A stretch of 17,451 bases of DNA. Source: Anaerolineaceae bacterium UBA2260. GTDB taxonomy: Bacteria; Chloroflexota; Anaerolineae; Anaerolineales; Anaerolineaceae. This document shows, one piece after another, positions 7,323 through 14,181 of the stretch; positions within the stretch are counted from its first letter, which is position 1, and every line of letters begins with the position of its first letter. The notes under the pieces were generated by a model. The model was not told the DNA's origin. It did no database searches and saw nothing but the letters and a program-made list of their open reading frames with translations. A program made the translations under genes and the position numbers. The DNA lies in the NCBI GenBank assembly GCA_002347485.1, contig DDXM01000021.1, positions 1-17,451 of the forward strand, read 5' to 3'.

Positions 7323-7342
7323 ATATTCAAGATACTGAATAT
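7323..7342 (+). promoter_or_regulatory. ArsR operator 2
   Basis: The perfect inverted repeat ATATTCA-N6-TGAATAT begins on the base after the -10 box and covers the predicted transcript start. It has the same spacing as operator 1 and nearly the same sequence, including the flanking promoter bases. Confidence 0.8.
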
Positions 7343-7366
7343 TAACGTTTCACGTGGAGACATGGG

Positions 7367-7600
7367 ATGAAGATTAAGATCCTTGGAAGTGGTTGCGCGA
7401 ACTGTAAAAAGCTGGAAGAGAACACACTGCTGGCTTTGAAAGAATTGAATATTTCAGCGGAAGTTGAAGAGGTGAAGGATATCGACAAGATCATCGATTA
7501 CGGCGTGATGAAGACCCCCGCGCTGGTTGTAGATGAGAAGGTTAAGGCATCCGGCAGGGTGTTGGGCGTCGAAGAGATCAAAAAGATCTTGGTTCCCTGA
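7367..7600 (+). CDS. Small thioredoxin-like redox protein (redox-active disulfide protein 2 type)
   Basis: This is a 77-residue minimal thioredoxin fold. The redox motif Cys10-Ala-Asn-Cys13 follows the first strand (KILGSGCANCKKLEE), and the conserved cis-Pro region is MKTPALVVDEKV (about 46-57). This size and GxGCxxCK pattern are typical of the small archaeal and bacterial redox-active disulfide proteins often found beside ArsR regulators and YraQ-type permeases. It may reduce metalloid-bound or oxidised thiols, or pass a thiol-bound ligand to the permease; that role is inference. The start has GGAG 7 bases upstream. The CMD-like gene follows after 23 bases on the same transcript. Confidence 0.9.
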   Translation: MKIKILGSGCANCKKLEENTLLALKELNISAEVEEVKDIDKIIDYGVMKTPALVVDEKVKASGRVLGVEEIKKILVP

Positions 7601-7623
7601 ACCAGAATATTGAGGAGGGTATC

Positions 7624-7947
7624 ATGAGAATGTTGGCGGAATTTTTCCCGGAATTCGCTGGAAAACTCGACGAGATCGACGAACTGTACAAGGAAAATCG
7701 TTTTATTGATGAAAAGACCTACCAGTTCATCTGTTTTGCGCTTTCGATCAAAGCACGTTCCAAACCCTGCGTGCTCAAGCATTTTAAGGGCGCGTTGGAC
7801 GCCGGGGCGACTGTTGAAGAGTTAACCTACATCCTGGCGTTGGTGATGCGGGAAGCCGCCGGAGCGGACGATTGCTGGACGCATGATGTGATCGGAGAAT
7901 GGCGCGATATCCTCAAGGGTGATGTTGGCTGCGGTTGCATGAAGTAA
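7624..7947 (+). CDS. AhpD/carboxymuconolactone-decarboxylase-like protein with Cys-rich tail
   Basis: This is a 107-residue, all-helical protein of the CMD/AhpD superfamily. The core motif is SKPCVLKHFKGALDAGATVEEL (about 46-67), in which Cys49 and His53 match the second Cys and the His of the AhpD CxxCxxxH motif. The first Cys position is Ser46. More thiols follow: Cys84 beside His87 (DDCWTHD) and a terminal Gly-Cys-Gly-Cys-Met-Lys with Cys103 and Cys105. With one motif Cys missing, a normal AhpD disulfide cycle is doubtful. The tail suggests metal or metalloid binding, or disulfide exchange with the thioredoxin-like partner. The ribosome site is a strong GAGGAGGG. A terminator follows 11 bases after the stop. 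Confidence 0.85.
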   Translation: MRMLAEFFPEFAGKLDEIDELYKENRFIDEKTYQFICFALSIKARSKPCVLKHFKGALDAGATVEELTYILALVMREAAGADDCWTHDVIGEWRDILKGDVGCGCMK

Positions 7948-7952
7948 ACAAC

Positions 7953-7983
7953 AAAAAAATCAGGCGATTAGCCTGATTTTTTT
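7953..7983. terminator. Bidirectional terminator between the CMD-like gene and the permease gene
   Basis: A 7-bp stem (ATCAGGC, loop GATTA, GCCTGAT) is flanked by an A-run on the left and a T-run on the right. It reads as an intrinsic terminator on both strands and serves the two convergent genes of the island. Confidence 0.9.
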
Positions 7984-7992
7984 GTACTCTGT

Positions 7993-9447
7993 TTAGGTCG
8001 CGGCCTTGCTTTTTCTCCGGCTGACCGCCCACAAAATTGCCGACAGGACCGCGAGCATTCCAGCGAGGTACAGCACGATCAGCCACAGACTCGTGCCATC
8101 TATCCAAGCGCCGTAGAGCAGCCCGGCGAGGGTGCTGAATAATGCCACCCAGAATACGTAGGTCCAGGCTTTTTTCTTGCCGATGATGGCGGCGGTAATG
8201 AGAATGCTCTGCAGGCTGAGTTCGGGGTCAGCCATCAGGTAAGCCAGCAGCGGACCGCGGTGCATTCCCAAACTGAGGAACATCTTGGCGATCGGCACCT
8301 CCACCAGGGTGGGGAAGTACATGAACACGCCGAACACCACACCGGCCAGGTTGCCCAGCACGGTGTTCTCTCCAGCCAGGAATTCGATCCACTCCGGCTT
8401 GATCAACTGGCGGATGATGCCCACCGCGAAAACGCCCACGATGAGCAACGGGAAGATCTGCTTGATGAAGCGCCAGGATTCCCATATCCAGTCCGTGCGT
8501 TCTTCAACAGTAAGGTTCCTGCCGGTCATCCAACCCAGGAGGATCAGGAAGATTGCCACCGCTATTGTTCTACCGGTGAGCATCACTTGCAACCCTCCCG
8601 CCAGCGGTTCCATGCGGGTGGATGCCACCAGCAGGGTGAAGATGATGAATCCGAATGCCCCCCAGGTCCAGCCGTTCGCCCCGTTGTGGATCTTCTCGAA
8701 ACCGCGCCAGGCGAACAGCGCGATGACCATCAGCAGCCCAATGAGGATCAACCCCTGCGCGCTGACGCCTTCCTCTCCATGTGCTGGGTCGAAGGGCACC
8801 AGGTGATAGAGAGTTTCCTGTAGCGTGTCCATTCCCCTGATGGGAAGGGTGAAGTCAAAATACGTGTTGGTGAGGAAATCCAGCTTCAAGGTGCCGGAAA
8901 GCAGCAACGCGACCATCACCAGCAGGAAGATGGCGCGCCCTTTGCGCATACCGCCGCGCGTTGAGAAGGCGTCATCCGCCTGGGCGGCGCGCGCTTCGTC
9001 ATCCTTGCGGAAGATGAGCGCCATGATCATGCCAATGCCGATGCCAAATGCCAGGGACAGGAACAAGCGCGCGAAAGCCAGGTCCGCGCCGATCGCCACA
9101 CCGGTATACGCCAAGGCCAGGATGTTCGCTGCAGGTGCGAAGAAGAGGAAGGTAATCGCAGGACCAAGCCCTGCGCCTTTCTTATAGATACCAGCGAAGA
9201 GGGGCACGATGGTGCAGGAACACACCGCCAGCAGGGAGCCCGCCGCGGCGGCGGCTGGGTAGGAGACGTACTTGGGAGCTTTGCGACCCAAAAAACGCAT
9301 GATCGATTCGCGTGGGATCAGCGCAGACATGCCGCCGGCAATGAAAAACGCCGGCAACAGGCACAGCAGCACGTGTGCCGCGAGGTATGAGGCAAGGCTG
9401 CCCATCCCGCCCTGTAAAAACCTGACCAGCCAGTCAAGTACGTTCAT
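7993..9447 (-). CDS. YraQ/DUF318-family permease (ArsP-like efflux)
   Basis: This is a 484-residue integral membrane protein with many predicted helices, of the COG0701/DUF318 permease family. The family signature is near the N-terminus: SLLAVCSCTIVPLFAGIYKKGAG (about 71-93) with Cys76 and Cys78, followed by FFAPAANILAL. The second half holds the matching PTLVEVPIAKMF and a late conserved region with MADPELSLQ. Studied relatives include ArsP, which exports trivalent organoarsenicals, and others linked to Cu/Zn efflux. It is longer than the roughly 310-residue ArsP proteins. The start has GGAGG 6 bases upstream. It is convergent with the Trx/CMD genes and carries its own copy of the island operator, which supports efflux of the regulator's ligand. 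The exact substrate is unknown. Confidence 0.9.
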   Translation of the reverse strand: MNVLDWLVRFLQGGMGSLASYLAAHVLLCLLPAFFIAGGMSALIPRESIMRFLGRKAPKYVSYPAAAAAGSLLAVCSCTIVPLFAGIYKKGAGLGPAITFLFFAPAANILALAYTGVAIGADLAFARLFLSLAFGIGIGMIMALIFRKDDEARAAQADDAFSTRGGMRKGRAIFLLVMVALLLSGTLKLDFLTNTYFDFTLPIRGMDTLQETLYHLVPFDPAHGEEGVSAQGLILIGLLMVIALFAWRGFEKIHNGANGWTWGAFGFIIFTLLVASTRMEPLAGGLQVMLTGRTIAVAIFLILLGWMTGRNLTVEERTDWIWESWRFIKQIFPLLIVGVFAVGIIRQLIKPEWIEFLAGENTVLGNLAGVVFGVFMYFPTLVEVPIAKMFLSLGMHRGPLLAYLMADPELSLQSILITAAIIGKKKAWTYVFWVALFSTLAGLLYGAWIDGTSLWLIVLYLAGMLAVLSAILWAVSRRKSKAAT

Positions 9448-9467
9448 GTAATACCTCCATGTGTAAT

Positions 9468-9487
9468 ATATTCAGAAATTCGAATAT
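9468..9487 (-). promoter_or_regulatory. ArsR operator 3 (permease)
   Basis: The inverted repeat ATATTCG-N6-TGAATAT (minus-strand reading) matches the other two operators in arm length, spacing and placement, one base downstream of the -10 box. One base of one arm differs from the consensus. Confidence 0.75.
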
Positions 9488-9488
9488 G

Positions 9489-9497
9489 ATTATAGCA
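9489..9497 (-). promoter_or_regulatory. Extended -10 promoter of the permease gene
   Basis: On the minus strand TGCTATAAT gives an extended -10 (TGn) with a perfect TATAAT at 9494-9489. No good -35 box lies at the usual distance, which is common for extended -10 promoters. The predicted start, about 9482, lies within the operator. Confidence 0.65.
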
Positions 9498-9584
9498 CCA
9501 GTTTGCATGTTCATCCTGCTCTCTTTTTGTTCACCCGGGTTGACTTATTTACAAAAAGTGAGATGATATTTTATGGAGTATGCT

Positions 9585-10223
9585 ATGAAGAATCTGATAA
9601 AGAGCATTCGCACTCGATTGCGACGCCTTCCGAACGCGGGGGTTGGAAGGAATTACCTGGCGGAAAAGTTTGGAGAGGACAGGACAAAGGTTATCTTTAG
9701 CCAGGTGAAAGCCCGCTATTTGTCGCTTTTGGATCAAAGGCAATTACCGAGAGACCCTGTGTTGCGATTTCACGAAGTCAGGTACATCCTTCCGGGTCTT
9801 GCGCTCTACAGGGTGTTGTTGCAGGAATACGACGGGGACGTTCAGGCAGCGATGACGGATGTGGAAGAGGTGGTCCGCCTGACCATCCTCGATCAAACCC
9901 GCCTGCTGTTCTCGCCGCTCAAATGGCCGCGCCGGCCGTTTCCATTGTTCAGGCGGGGTTTCGAACTTGTGATGAAAGCCTTCCCATCACCCGCCTGGAA
10001 ATTTGAGTATCTCGAGAAAAGTCCACAAAGGGTCGCTTTTAACATCACGCGCTGCTTCTATTTTGATGTGCTTACCCAACTTGGCACGCCAGAGTTGACG
10101 CGCGTCTTCTGCCGCGCGGATGACGCGATGGCGGAGCATTTTCCGCCGGAGATCCAGTTCAAGCGCAACACGACCATCGGCAAGGGTGGCGAATTTTGTG
10201 ATTTCCAGTACATCAAAAGGTAA
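9585..10223 (+). CDS. L-2-amino-thiazoline-4-carboxylate (ATC) hydrolase family protein
   Basis: This is a 212-residue protein that I assign to the ATC-hydrolase-like family from its C-terminal half. The pattern is TRCFYFDVLTQLGTPELTRVFCRADD (about 155-180), then QFKRNTTIGKGGEFCDFQY (about 191-209), with conserved Cys157, Cys176, Asp179, Arg194, Thr197, Cys205 and Asp206. In Pseudomonas the namesake enzyme opens the thiazoline ring on the way to L-cysteine; many family members have no tested function. A basic N-terminus (KSIRTRLRRL) precedes it. The start at 9585 is preferred over 9573 because GGAG lies 6 bases before it. It is divergent from the permease with a 137-base gap. I see no terminator after it. 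Confidence 0.75.
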   Translation: MKNLIKSIRTRLRRLPNAGVGRNYLAEKFGEDRTKVIFSQVKARYLSLLDQRQLPRDPVLRFHEVRYILPGLALYRVLLQEYDGDVQAAMTDVEEVVRLTILDQTRLLFSPLKWPRRPFPLFRRGFELVMKAFPSPAWKFEYLEKSPQRVAFNITRCFYFDVLTQLGTPELTRVFCRADDAMAEHFPPEIQFKRNTTIGKGGEFCDFQYIKR

Positions 10224-10300
10224 TGTCATTCTTTTTCATCGAAGTACGTCTGAACTCAATTTCCACATACAGGCTGAGATTAATTTTGCATGTAAAAATT

Positions 10301-10329
10301 TTGTGAAAATCCATAATTTAGCGTAAAAT
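10301..10329 (+). promoter_or_regulatory. Predicted promoter of the fixABCX operon
   Basis: A -35 box TTGTGA (10301-10306), a 17-base spacer and a -10 box TAAAAT (10324-10329) are present. The implied leader of about 158 bases holds a 10-bp palindrome CTCAATTGAG (10365-10374) and an inverted repeat TTTTGC-N12-GCAAAA (10439-10462), which could be regulatory. Confidence 0.5.
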
Positions 10330-10493
10330 ATGTGGGTTGTATCTTCTTCATTAGTCTTAGCATTCTCAATTGAGTTTTCTCGAAATTTTCCGCTCGTTAG
10401 TAATTGCGGATTAACAAAACAGGTCAAATGTCACTGCATTTTGCTGGATAAATCTGGCAAAATTACCTGTAATCCACACATTGGAGGTGAATA

Positions 10494-11333
10494 GTGTTCC
10501 ATGCACTCGTAGCAGTAAAGCAAGTCCCGGATACGACCAACATACGGATCGACCCGGAAACGGGCAACCTGATCCGCCAGGGGGTACCCACCATCCTGAA
10601 TCCTTACGACGCGCACGCCCTGGCAGCGGCGGTCGAATGGAAGCAGAAATTGGGAGGGAAGATCACTGTGATCAGCATGGGCCCGCCCAGCACGGTGACC
10701 ACCATCCGCGAATGCATCGAAATGGGAGCTGACCGCGGCATTGTCATCACCGCACGCCAGTTCGCAGGTGCGGACACCCTGGCGACCTCCTATGTGCTCG
10801 CCACTCTCATGCAGTACGTGCACGAACAGGACCCTGTTTCAGTGGTGCTGTTTGGCAAGCAGGCTATCGATGGCGATACCGCCCAGGTAGGTCCTGGCGT
10901 TAGTATCCGCATGGGGTTGCCGCTGGTCACCTACGCGGTCAAAATCCATGAGATCAACCTCGAAGAGAATTACATGGTCGCGGAGCGCAAGACCGAAGCC
11001 TACAATGAGATCATTCGCACACCCCTCCCCGCTGGCTTAACCTGCGAGAAAGAGATCGCGAAGATCCCGTATGCGTCGCTTCCCAACCTGGTTTACTCAC
11101 TCAAATACGAACCGGAGATCTGGACGCATGAAACGCCGGTGATGTTCCCGCTCGATCAGATCGGATTGAAAGGCTCGCCAACCTGGGTGTTCAAAACCAC
11201 CCAACCGGAACTGCGCAAGGGCGGCGAAGTCCTGAAGGTTGCCGAGATGGGCGTAGGACCTGCTGTGAAGTCGGTCTTGGAAAAGATCAAATCATCAGGC
11301 GTGCTTAACGCGGTAGCTGGAGGTGCTGCATGA
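10494..11333 (+). CDS. fixA: Electron transfer flavoprotein beta subunit, FixA/EtfB
   Basis: This is the 279-residue small subunit of the bifurcating electron transfer flavoprotein. It binds NADH and, in bifurcating members, the FAD at which electron pairs are split. Visible family motifs are VKQVPDT (8-14), NPYDAHAL (36-43), GADTLATS (92-99) and GKQAIDGDTAQVGP (121-134). The start is GTG at 10494, supported by GGAGG 6 bases upstream and by the conserved N-terminal strand starting at once. The stop overlaps the fixB start (ATGA). As the first gene of a four-gene operon that also encodes FixC and FixX, it fits the quinone-linked bifurcating class rather than the simple ETF of fatty acid oxidation. 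Confidence 0.95.
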   Translation: MFHALVAVKQVPDTTNIRIDPETGNLIRQGVPTILNPYDAHALAAAVEWKQKLGGKITVISMGPPSTVTTIRECIEMGADRGIVITARQFAGADTLATSYVLATLMQYVHEQDPVSVVLFGKQAIDGDTAQVGPGVSIRMGLPLVTYAVKIHEINLEENYMVAERKTEAYNEIIRTPLPAGLTCEKEIAKIPYASLPNLVYSLKYEPEIWTHETPVMFPLDQIGLKGSPTWVFKTTQPELRKGGEVLKVAEMGVGPAVKSVLEKIKSSGVLNAVAGGAA

Positions 11334-12373
11334 CCAGGCGATTCTGGGTATTCATTGAGCAGGAGAATGGCAAGCCGCACCAGGTTTCGTGGGAATTGAT
11401 CGGCGTTGCCCGGCGCTTGGCCGGCGAGATCGCCGATGAGGTCGCCGCCAGCGGCGAAGAAGTGTTGGTGGAAGCGATCGTGGTGGGGCATAATGTCAAG
11501 TCCGTGGCTGAGGAAGGCCTCAAGTACGGCGTTGACAATGTGTATGTTGTCGATGACGAGGTATTCGCGCATTACCGCAACCAGCCCTACTCCAAAGCGT
11601 TGGTTGAGGTGGTGCAGAAGTACAAGCCTGAAGTATTCTTTATCGGCGCGACCACACTTGGACGCGACCTGGCAGGGGCAGTTGCCACCAGCCTGGGAAC
11701 CGGTCTCACCGCGGACTGCACGCAAATTCAGATGGGCGCGATTAAGGAAGGCGGTCCCAAGTTGCTGCTCGCGACACGCCCGGCTTTTGGCGGCAACATC
11801 ATTGCCACCATTGTCTGCCGCACCCACCGCCCGCAAATGGCCTCCGTCCGCCCGCGCGTTTTTCCGATGCCGGATCAGGTAACCGAGGTCAAAGGCGAAA
11901 TCTCGTACGAGAAGGTCGATCTCACAGAAGACGAGATTGGCGCCAAGATCATCAAAATTATCCGCAGCGAAAAAGAAGCGGCGAACGTGGAATATGCCGA
12001 CGTACTGGTCGCGGGTGGCCGCGGGGTGGGTGGACCGGAAGGATTCAAGTTGATCAAAGAACTGGCGGACGCGCTGGGTGGGGTGGTGGCTTCCACCCGT
12101 CCCTGTGTGGACGCGGGCTGGATCACATACGATCACCAGGTAGGTCAAACCGGAAAGACCGTGCGCCCCAAGCTGTACATCGCCGCGGGTGTGTCCGGCG
12201 CTATCCAGCACAAGGTTGGCATGCAGGATTCCGATTTCATTATTGCCATCAATCGCGATCCAAAAGCGCCAATCTTCGAGATCGCGACGGTAGGGATCGT
12301 GGGCGACCTCTTTGAGGTGATCCCCGCGATAATCAAGGAAATCAACGCATCGAAGGAGGTTCAGCATGCCTGA
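11330..12373 (+). CDS. fixB: Electron transfer flavoprotein alpha subunit, FixB/EtfA
   Basis: This is the 347-residue large ETF subunit, which carries the electron-shuttling FAD. The N-terminal half is the ETF alpha/beta domain. The C-terminal FAD domain shows the usual series: GGRGVGG (229-235), STRP (255-258), QVGQTGKTV (270-278), GVSGAIQH (287-294) and NRDPKAPIF (308-316). GGAGG precedes the ATG. It overlaps fixA by 4 bases and fixC by 8 bases, so the subunits are probably made in coupled amounts. No ferredoxin-like N-terminal extension is present; the iron-sulfur clusters of this complex are in FixX. Confidence 0.96.
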   Translation: MTRRFWVFIEQENGKPHQVSWELIGVARRLAGEIADEVAASGEEVLVEAIVVGHNVKSVAEEGLKYGVDNVYVVDDEVFAHYRNQPYSKALVEVVQKYKPEVFFIGATTLGRDLAGAVATSLGTGLTADCTQIQMGAIKEGGPKLLLATRPAFGGNIIATIVCRTHRPQMASVRPRVFPMPDQVTEVKGEISYEKVDLTEDEIGAKIIKIIRSEKEAANVEYADVLVAGGRGVGGPEGFKLIKELADALGGVVASTRPCVDAGWITYDHQVGQTGKTVRPKLYIAAGVSGAIQHKVGMQDSDFIIAINRDPKAPIFEIATVGIVGDLFEVIPAIIKEINASKEVQHA

Positions 12374-13706
12374 GATGGAGAAGAAAGACCAAGAGAAACT
12401 CAGCTTTGATGTGATCGTGGTCGGCGCTGGGCTCGCCGGTGGTACCGCTGCCCTTATGGCAGCGCGCGCGGGTTTGAACGTAGCGCTCATAGAGCGCGGA
12501 CAGACCCCCGGCGGTAAGAACTACTTTGGCGGCACAGTCTACACCCACGCGATGGAGGAGATCTTTCCCGATTTTTGGACGCGCATGCCGCCCCTCGAAC
12601 GCCCCGCCACCGAAGCCGGGTACTGGTTCCTTTCGGAAACCGGGCTGACCCGCATCATGGTGGGCGGCGGCGAGCTTAGCCGCACCCCGGCGGACGCCTA
12701 CATCGGTTTGATGGCGAAGTTCGCCAACTGGTGGATCACGCAGGCGCAGGCGGAAGGCGTTTTCCTCATCCCCAAGACGTTGGTGGTCGATTTCATCCGC
12801 GACAGTGCCGGGCGCATCATCGGCGTGAAAACGGACCGCCCTGAGGGTGATGTGTACGCCCCGGTGACCATCATTTGCGAAGGCGTGAACAATCTGTTAA
12901 CTCAAAAAGCCGGCTTGATCGATCACGACGTCAAACCGGAGCGCGTCGCTCTGGTCGTCAAGCAGCTCATTTCGCTGCCGACGGAAACAATCAATGCTCG
13001 CTTTGGCCTGCCCGATGCTGAGCATGGGTTGGCTGTGTCGGTGATGGGTGATATTTCGCTCGGGCTCACCGGGCTTGGCTTCATTTACACCGGTAAAGAC
13101 AACGTGTCAATCGGTGTTGGCGTCGATCTGGATGTGCTGGATAACCATCACGTGCGGCCTTACGACCTGATGCAGCACTTCCTCAAGCATCCGCAGATCG
13201 CCCCGTTGATCGCGGGCGGGCAGATGCTGGAGTACGGCGGTCACCTCATCCCCGAGGGCGGCTGGAGCCAGATGCCGAAGCTGTACGCTGACGGCGTACT
13301 GGTGGCTGGGGACGCTGCTGCCATGGTCAACGCCCTGCATTGGGAAGGCACCAACATGGCCATCATAGCGGGCAAAATGGCCGGCGAAGCGGCGGTGGAA
13401 GCCCACAAGCGCAAGGATTTCAGCGCCGGTTCTCTCAAGGTCTACGAAGACAAATTGAAGGATACCTTCATCCTGAAAGACCTGAAGCAGTACAGGAATT
13501 TCTCGAAATTCCTCATCAACCACGAGGATTTCATGTCGGTATATCCGACCTTCCTCAACGAAGCGCTTGGCAAGTTTTTCAGCGGATTCGGCAAACCTAA
13601 ACGGGAAGTGTATAAAAATATCCTGGGTTCGCTGACCAAGCGCAAACCCCTTTTGAAGGCAGCGGGTGACATTCTCGCGTTTGGCAGAAGTATTCTGGGA
13701 AGGTGA
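12366..13706 (+). CDS. fixC: FAD-dependent quinone oxidoreductase, FixC/EtfC
   Basis: This is a 446-residue flavoprotein of the ETF-quinone oxidoreductase family, predicted to pass the high-potential electrons from FixAB to membrane quinone. An N-terminal Rossmann motif (VVGAGLAGG, residues 18-26) is followed by the acidic ribose-binding end of strand 2 (LIERG). The late FAD motif is GVLVAGDAAAMVNALHWEGTN. The length is usual for FixC, shorter than mitochondrial ETF-QO because the ferredoxin domain is a separate protein, FixX. GGAGG precedes the ATG. It overlaps fixB by 8 bases and FixX starts 5 bases after its stop. In related complexes this subunit sits on the membrane surface. Confidence 0.95.
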   Translation: MPEMEKKDQEKLSFDVIVVGAGLAGGTAALMAARAGLNVALIERGQTPGGKNYFGGTVYTHAMEEIFPDFWTRMPPLERPATEAGYWFLSETGLTRIMVGGGELSRTPADAYIGLMAKFANWWITQAQAEGVFLIPKTLVVDFIRDSAGRIIGVKTDRPEGDVYAPVTIICEGVNNLLTQKAGLIDHDVKPERVALVVKQLISLPTETINARFGLPDAEHGLAVSVMGDISLGLTGLGFIYTGKDNVSIGVGVDLDVLDNHHVRPYDLMQHFLKHPQIAPLIAGGQMLEYGGHLIPEGGWSQMPKLYADGVLVAGDAAAMVNALHWEGTNMAIIAGKMAGEAAVEAHKRKDFSAGSLKVYEDKLKDTFILKDLKQYRNFSKFLINHEDFMSVYPTFLNEALGKFFSGFGKPKREVYKNILGSLTKRKPLLKAAGDILAFGRSILGR

Positions 13707-13711
13707 TGACG

Positions 13712-14056
13712 ATGAAAAGCGAAAAAGACATTCAAAAAACTCTTGAAGCCAGGCACCTCGGTGAAGCCCTGCCGCCTGTTTTTGTGGACGACATGTTGAT
13801 GTCCCTTAAGTATTATATCGACGAGGACGAGGCTCACCTTTGGATTAAAGACCACGCAGTTTGCAAGACCTGTTCAGGCAATGGATGCTTGTATTTCTGT
13901 CCGGTCGGTGTGTACACTATGTCCGAGGAAGGCAAGATCCAGGTGTCGTATCAAAGCTGCATCGAGTGCGGCAGCTGCCGCATCCGCTGTGAGAAAGACA
14001 ACATCGGCTGGAAGAACCCGCGCGGTGGATTCGGCGTCGCGTACAAGTTCGGGTGA
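13712..14056 (+). CDS. fixX: Ferredoxin-like subunit, FixX/EtfX, eight Cys
   Basis: This 114-residue iron-sulfur protein would relay electrons between the ETF and FixC. Eight cysteines fall in two groups: Cys51, 54, 59 and 63 (C-x2-C-x4-C-x3-CP) and Cys83, 86, 89 and 93 (C-x2-C-x2-C-x3-C). This is enough for two 4Fe-4S clusters. The C-terminal W-x-x-PRGGFGVAYKFG is the FixX hallmark. The N-terminal extension of about 50 residues has no Cys. In-frame GTG (13703) and ATG (13706) codons lie upstream, but ATG 13712 is chosen because GGAAGG is 8 bases before it. A terminator follows at once. Confidence 0.93.
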   Translation: MKSEKDIQKTLEARHLGEALPPVFVDDMLMSLKYYIDEDEAHLWIKDHAVCKTCSGNGCLYFCPVGVYTMSEEGKIQVSYQSCIECGSCRIRCEKDNIGWKNPRGGFGVAYKFG

Positions 14057-14082
14057 TAATACCAGGTTGCAAGATGCAAATT

Positions 14083-14110
14083 AACCCGCTGGATGATTCC
14101 GGCGGGTTTT
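14083..14110 (+). terminator. Intrinsic terminator of fixABCX
   Basis: A 7-bp stem (AACCCGC and GCGGGTT) with a 12-base loop is followed by a T-rich tract (TTTTCTTATT). It begins 27 bases after the fixX stop. Confidence 0.75.
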
Positions 14111-14181
14111 CTTATTGGTGTCTATCTGGCGCGTTTATTTGTGGATTGATAAAGCGGCTGCTAAGTTGTGCTCAGGCTTAT

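Noticed and set aside
10224..10493. Possible RNA gene or riboswitch in the AT-rich gap before fixA
   Set aside because: No tRNA fold or known riboswitch core can be recognised; only a promoter and two short inverted repeats are supported.
11156..12490. Long open frame (444 codons) antisense to fixB
   Set aside because: Codon-bias shadow of an unmistakable EtfA gene; its translation shows no family motif.
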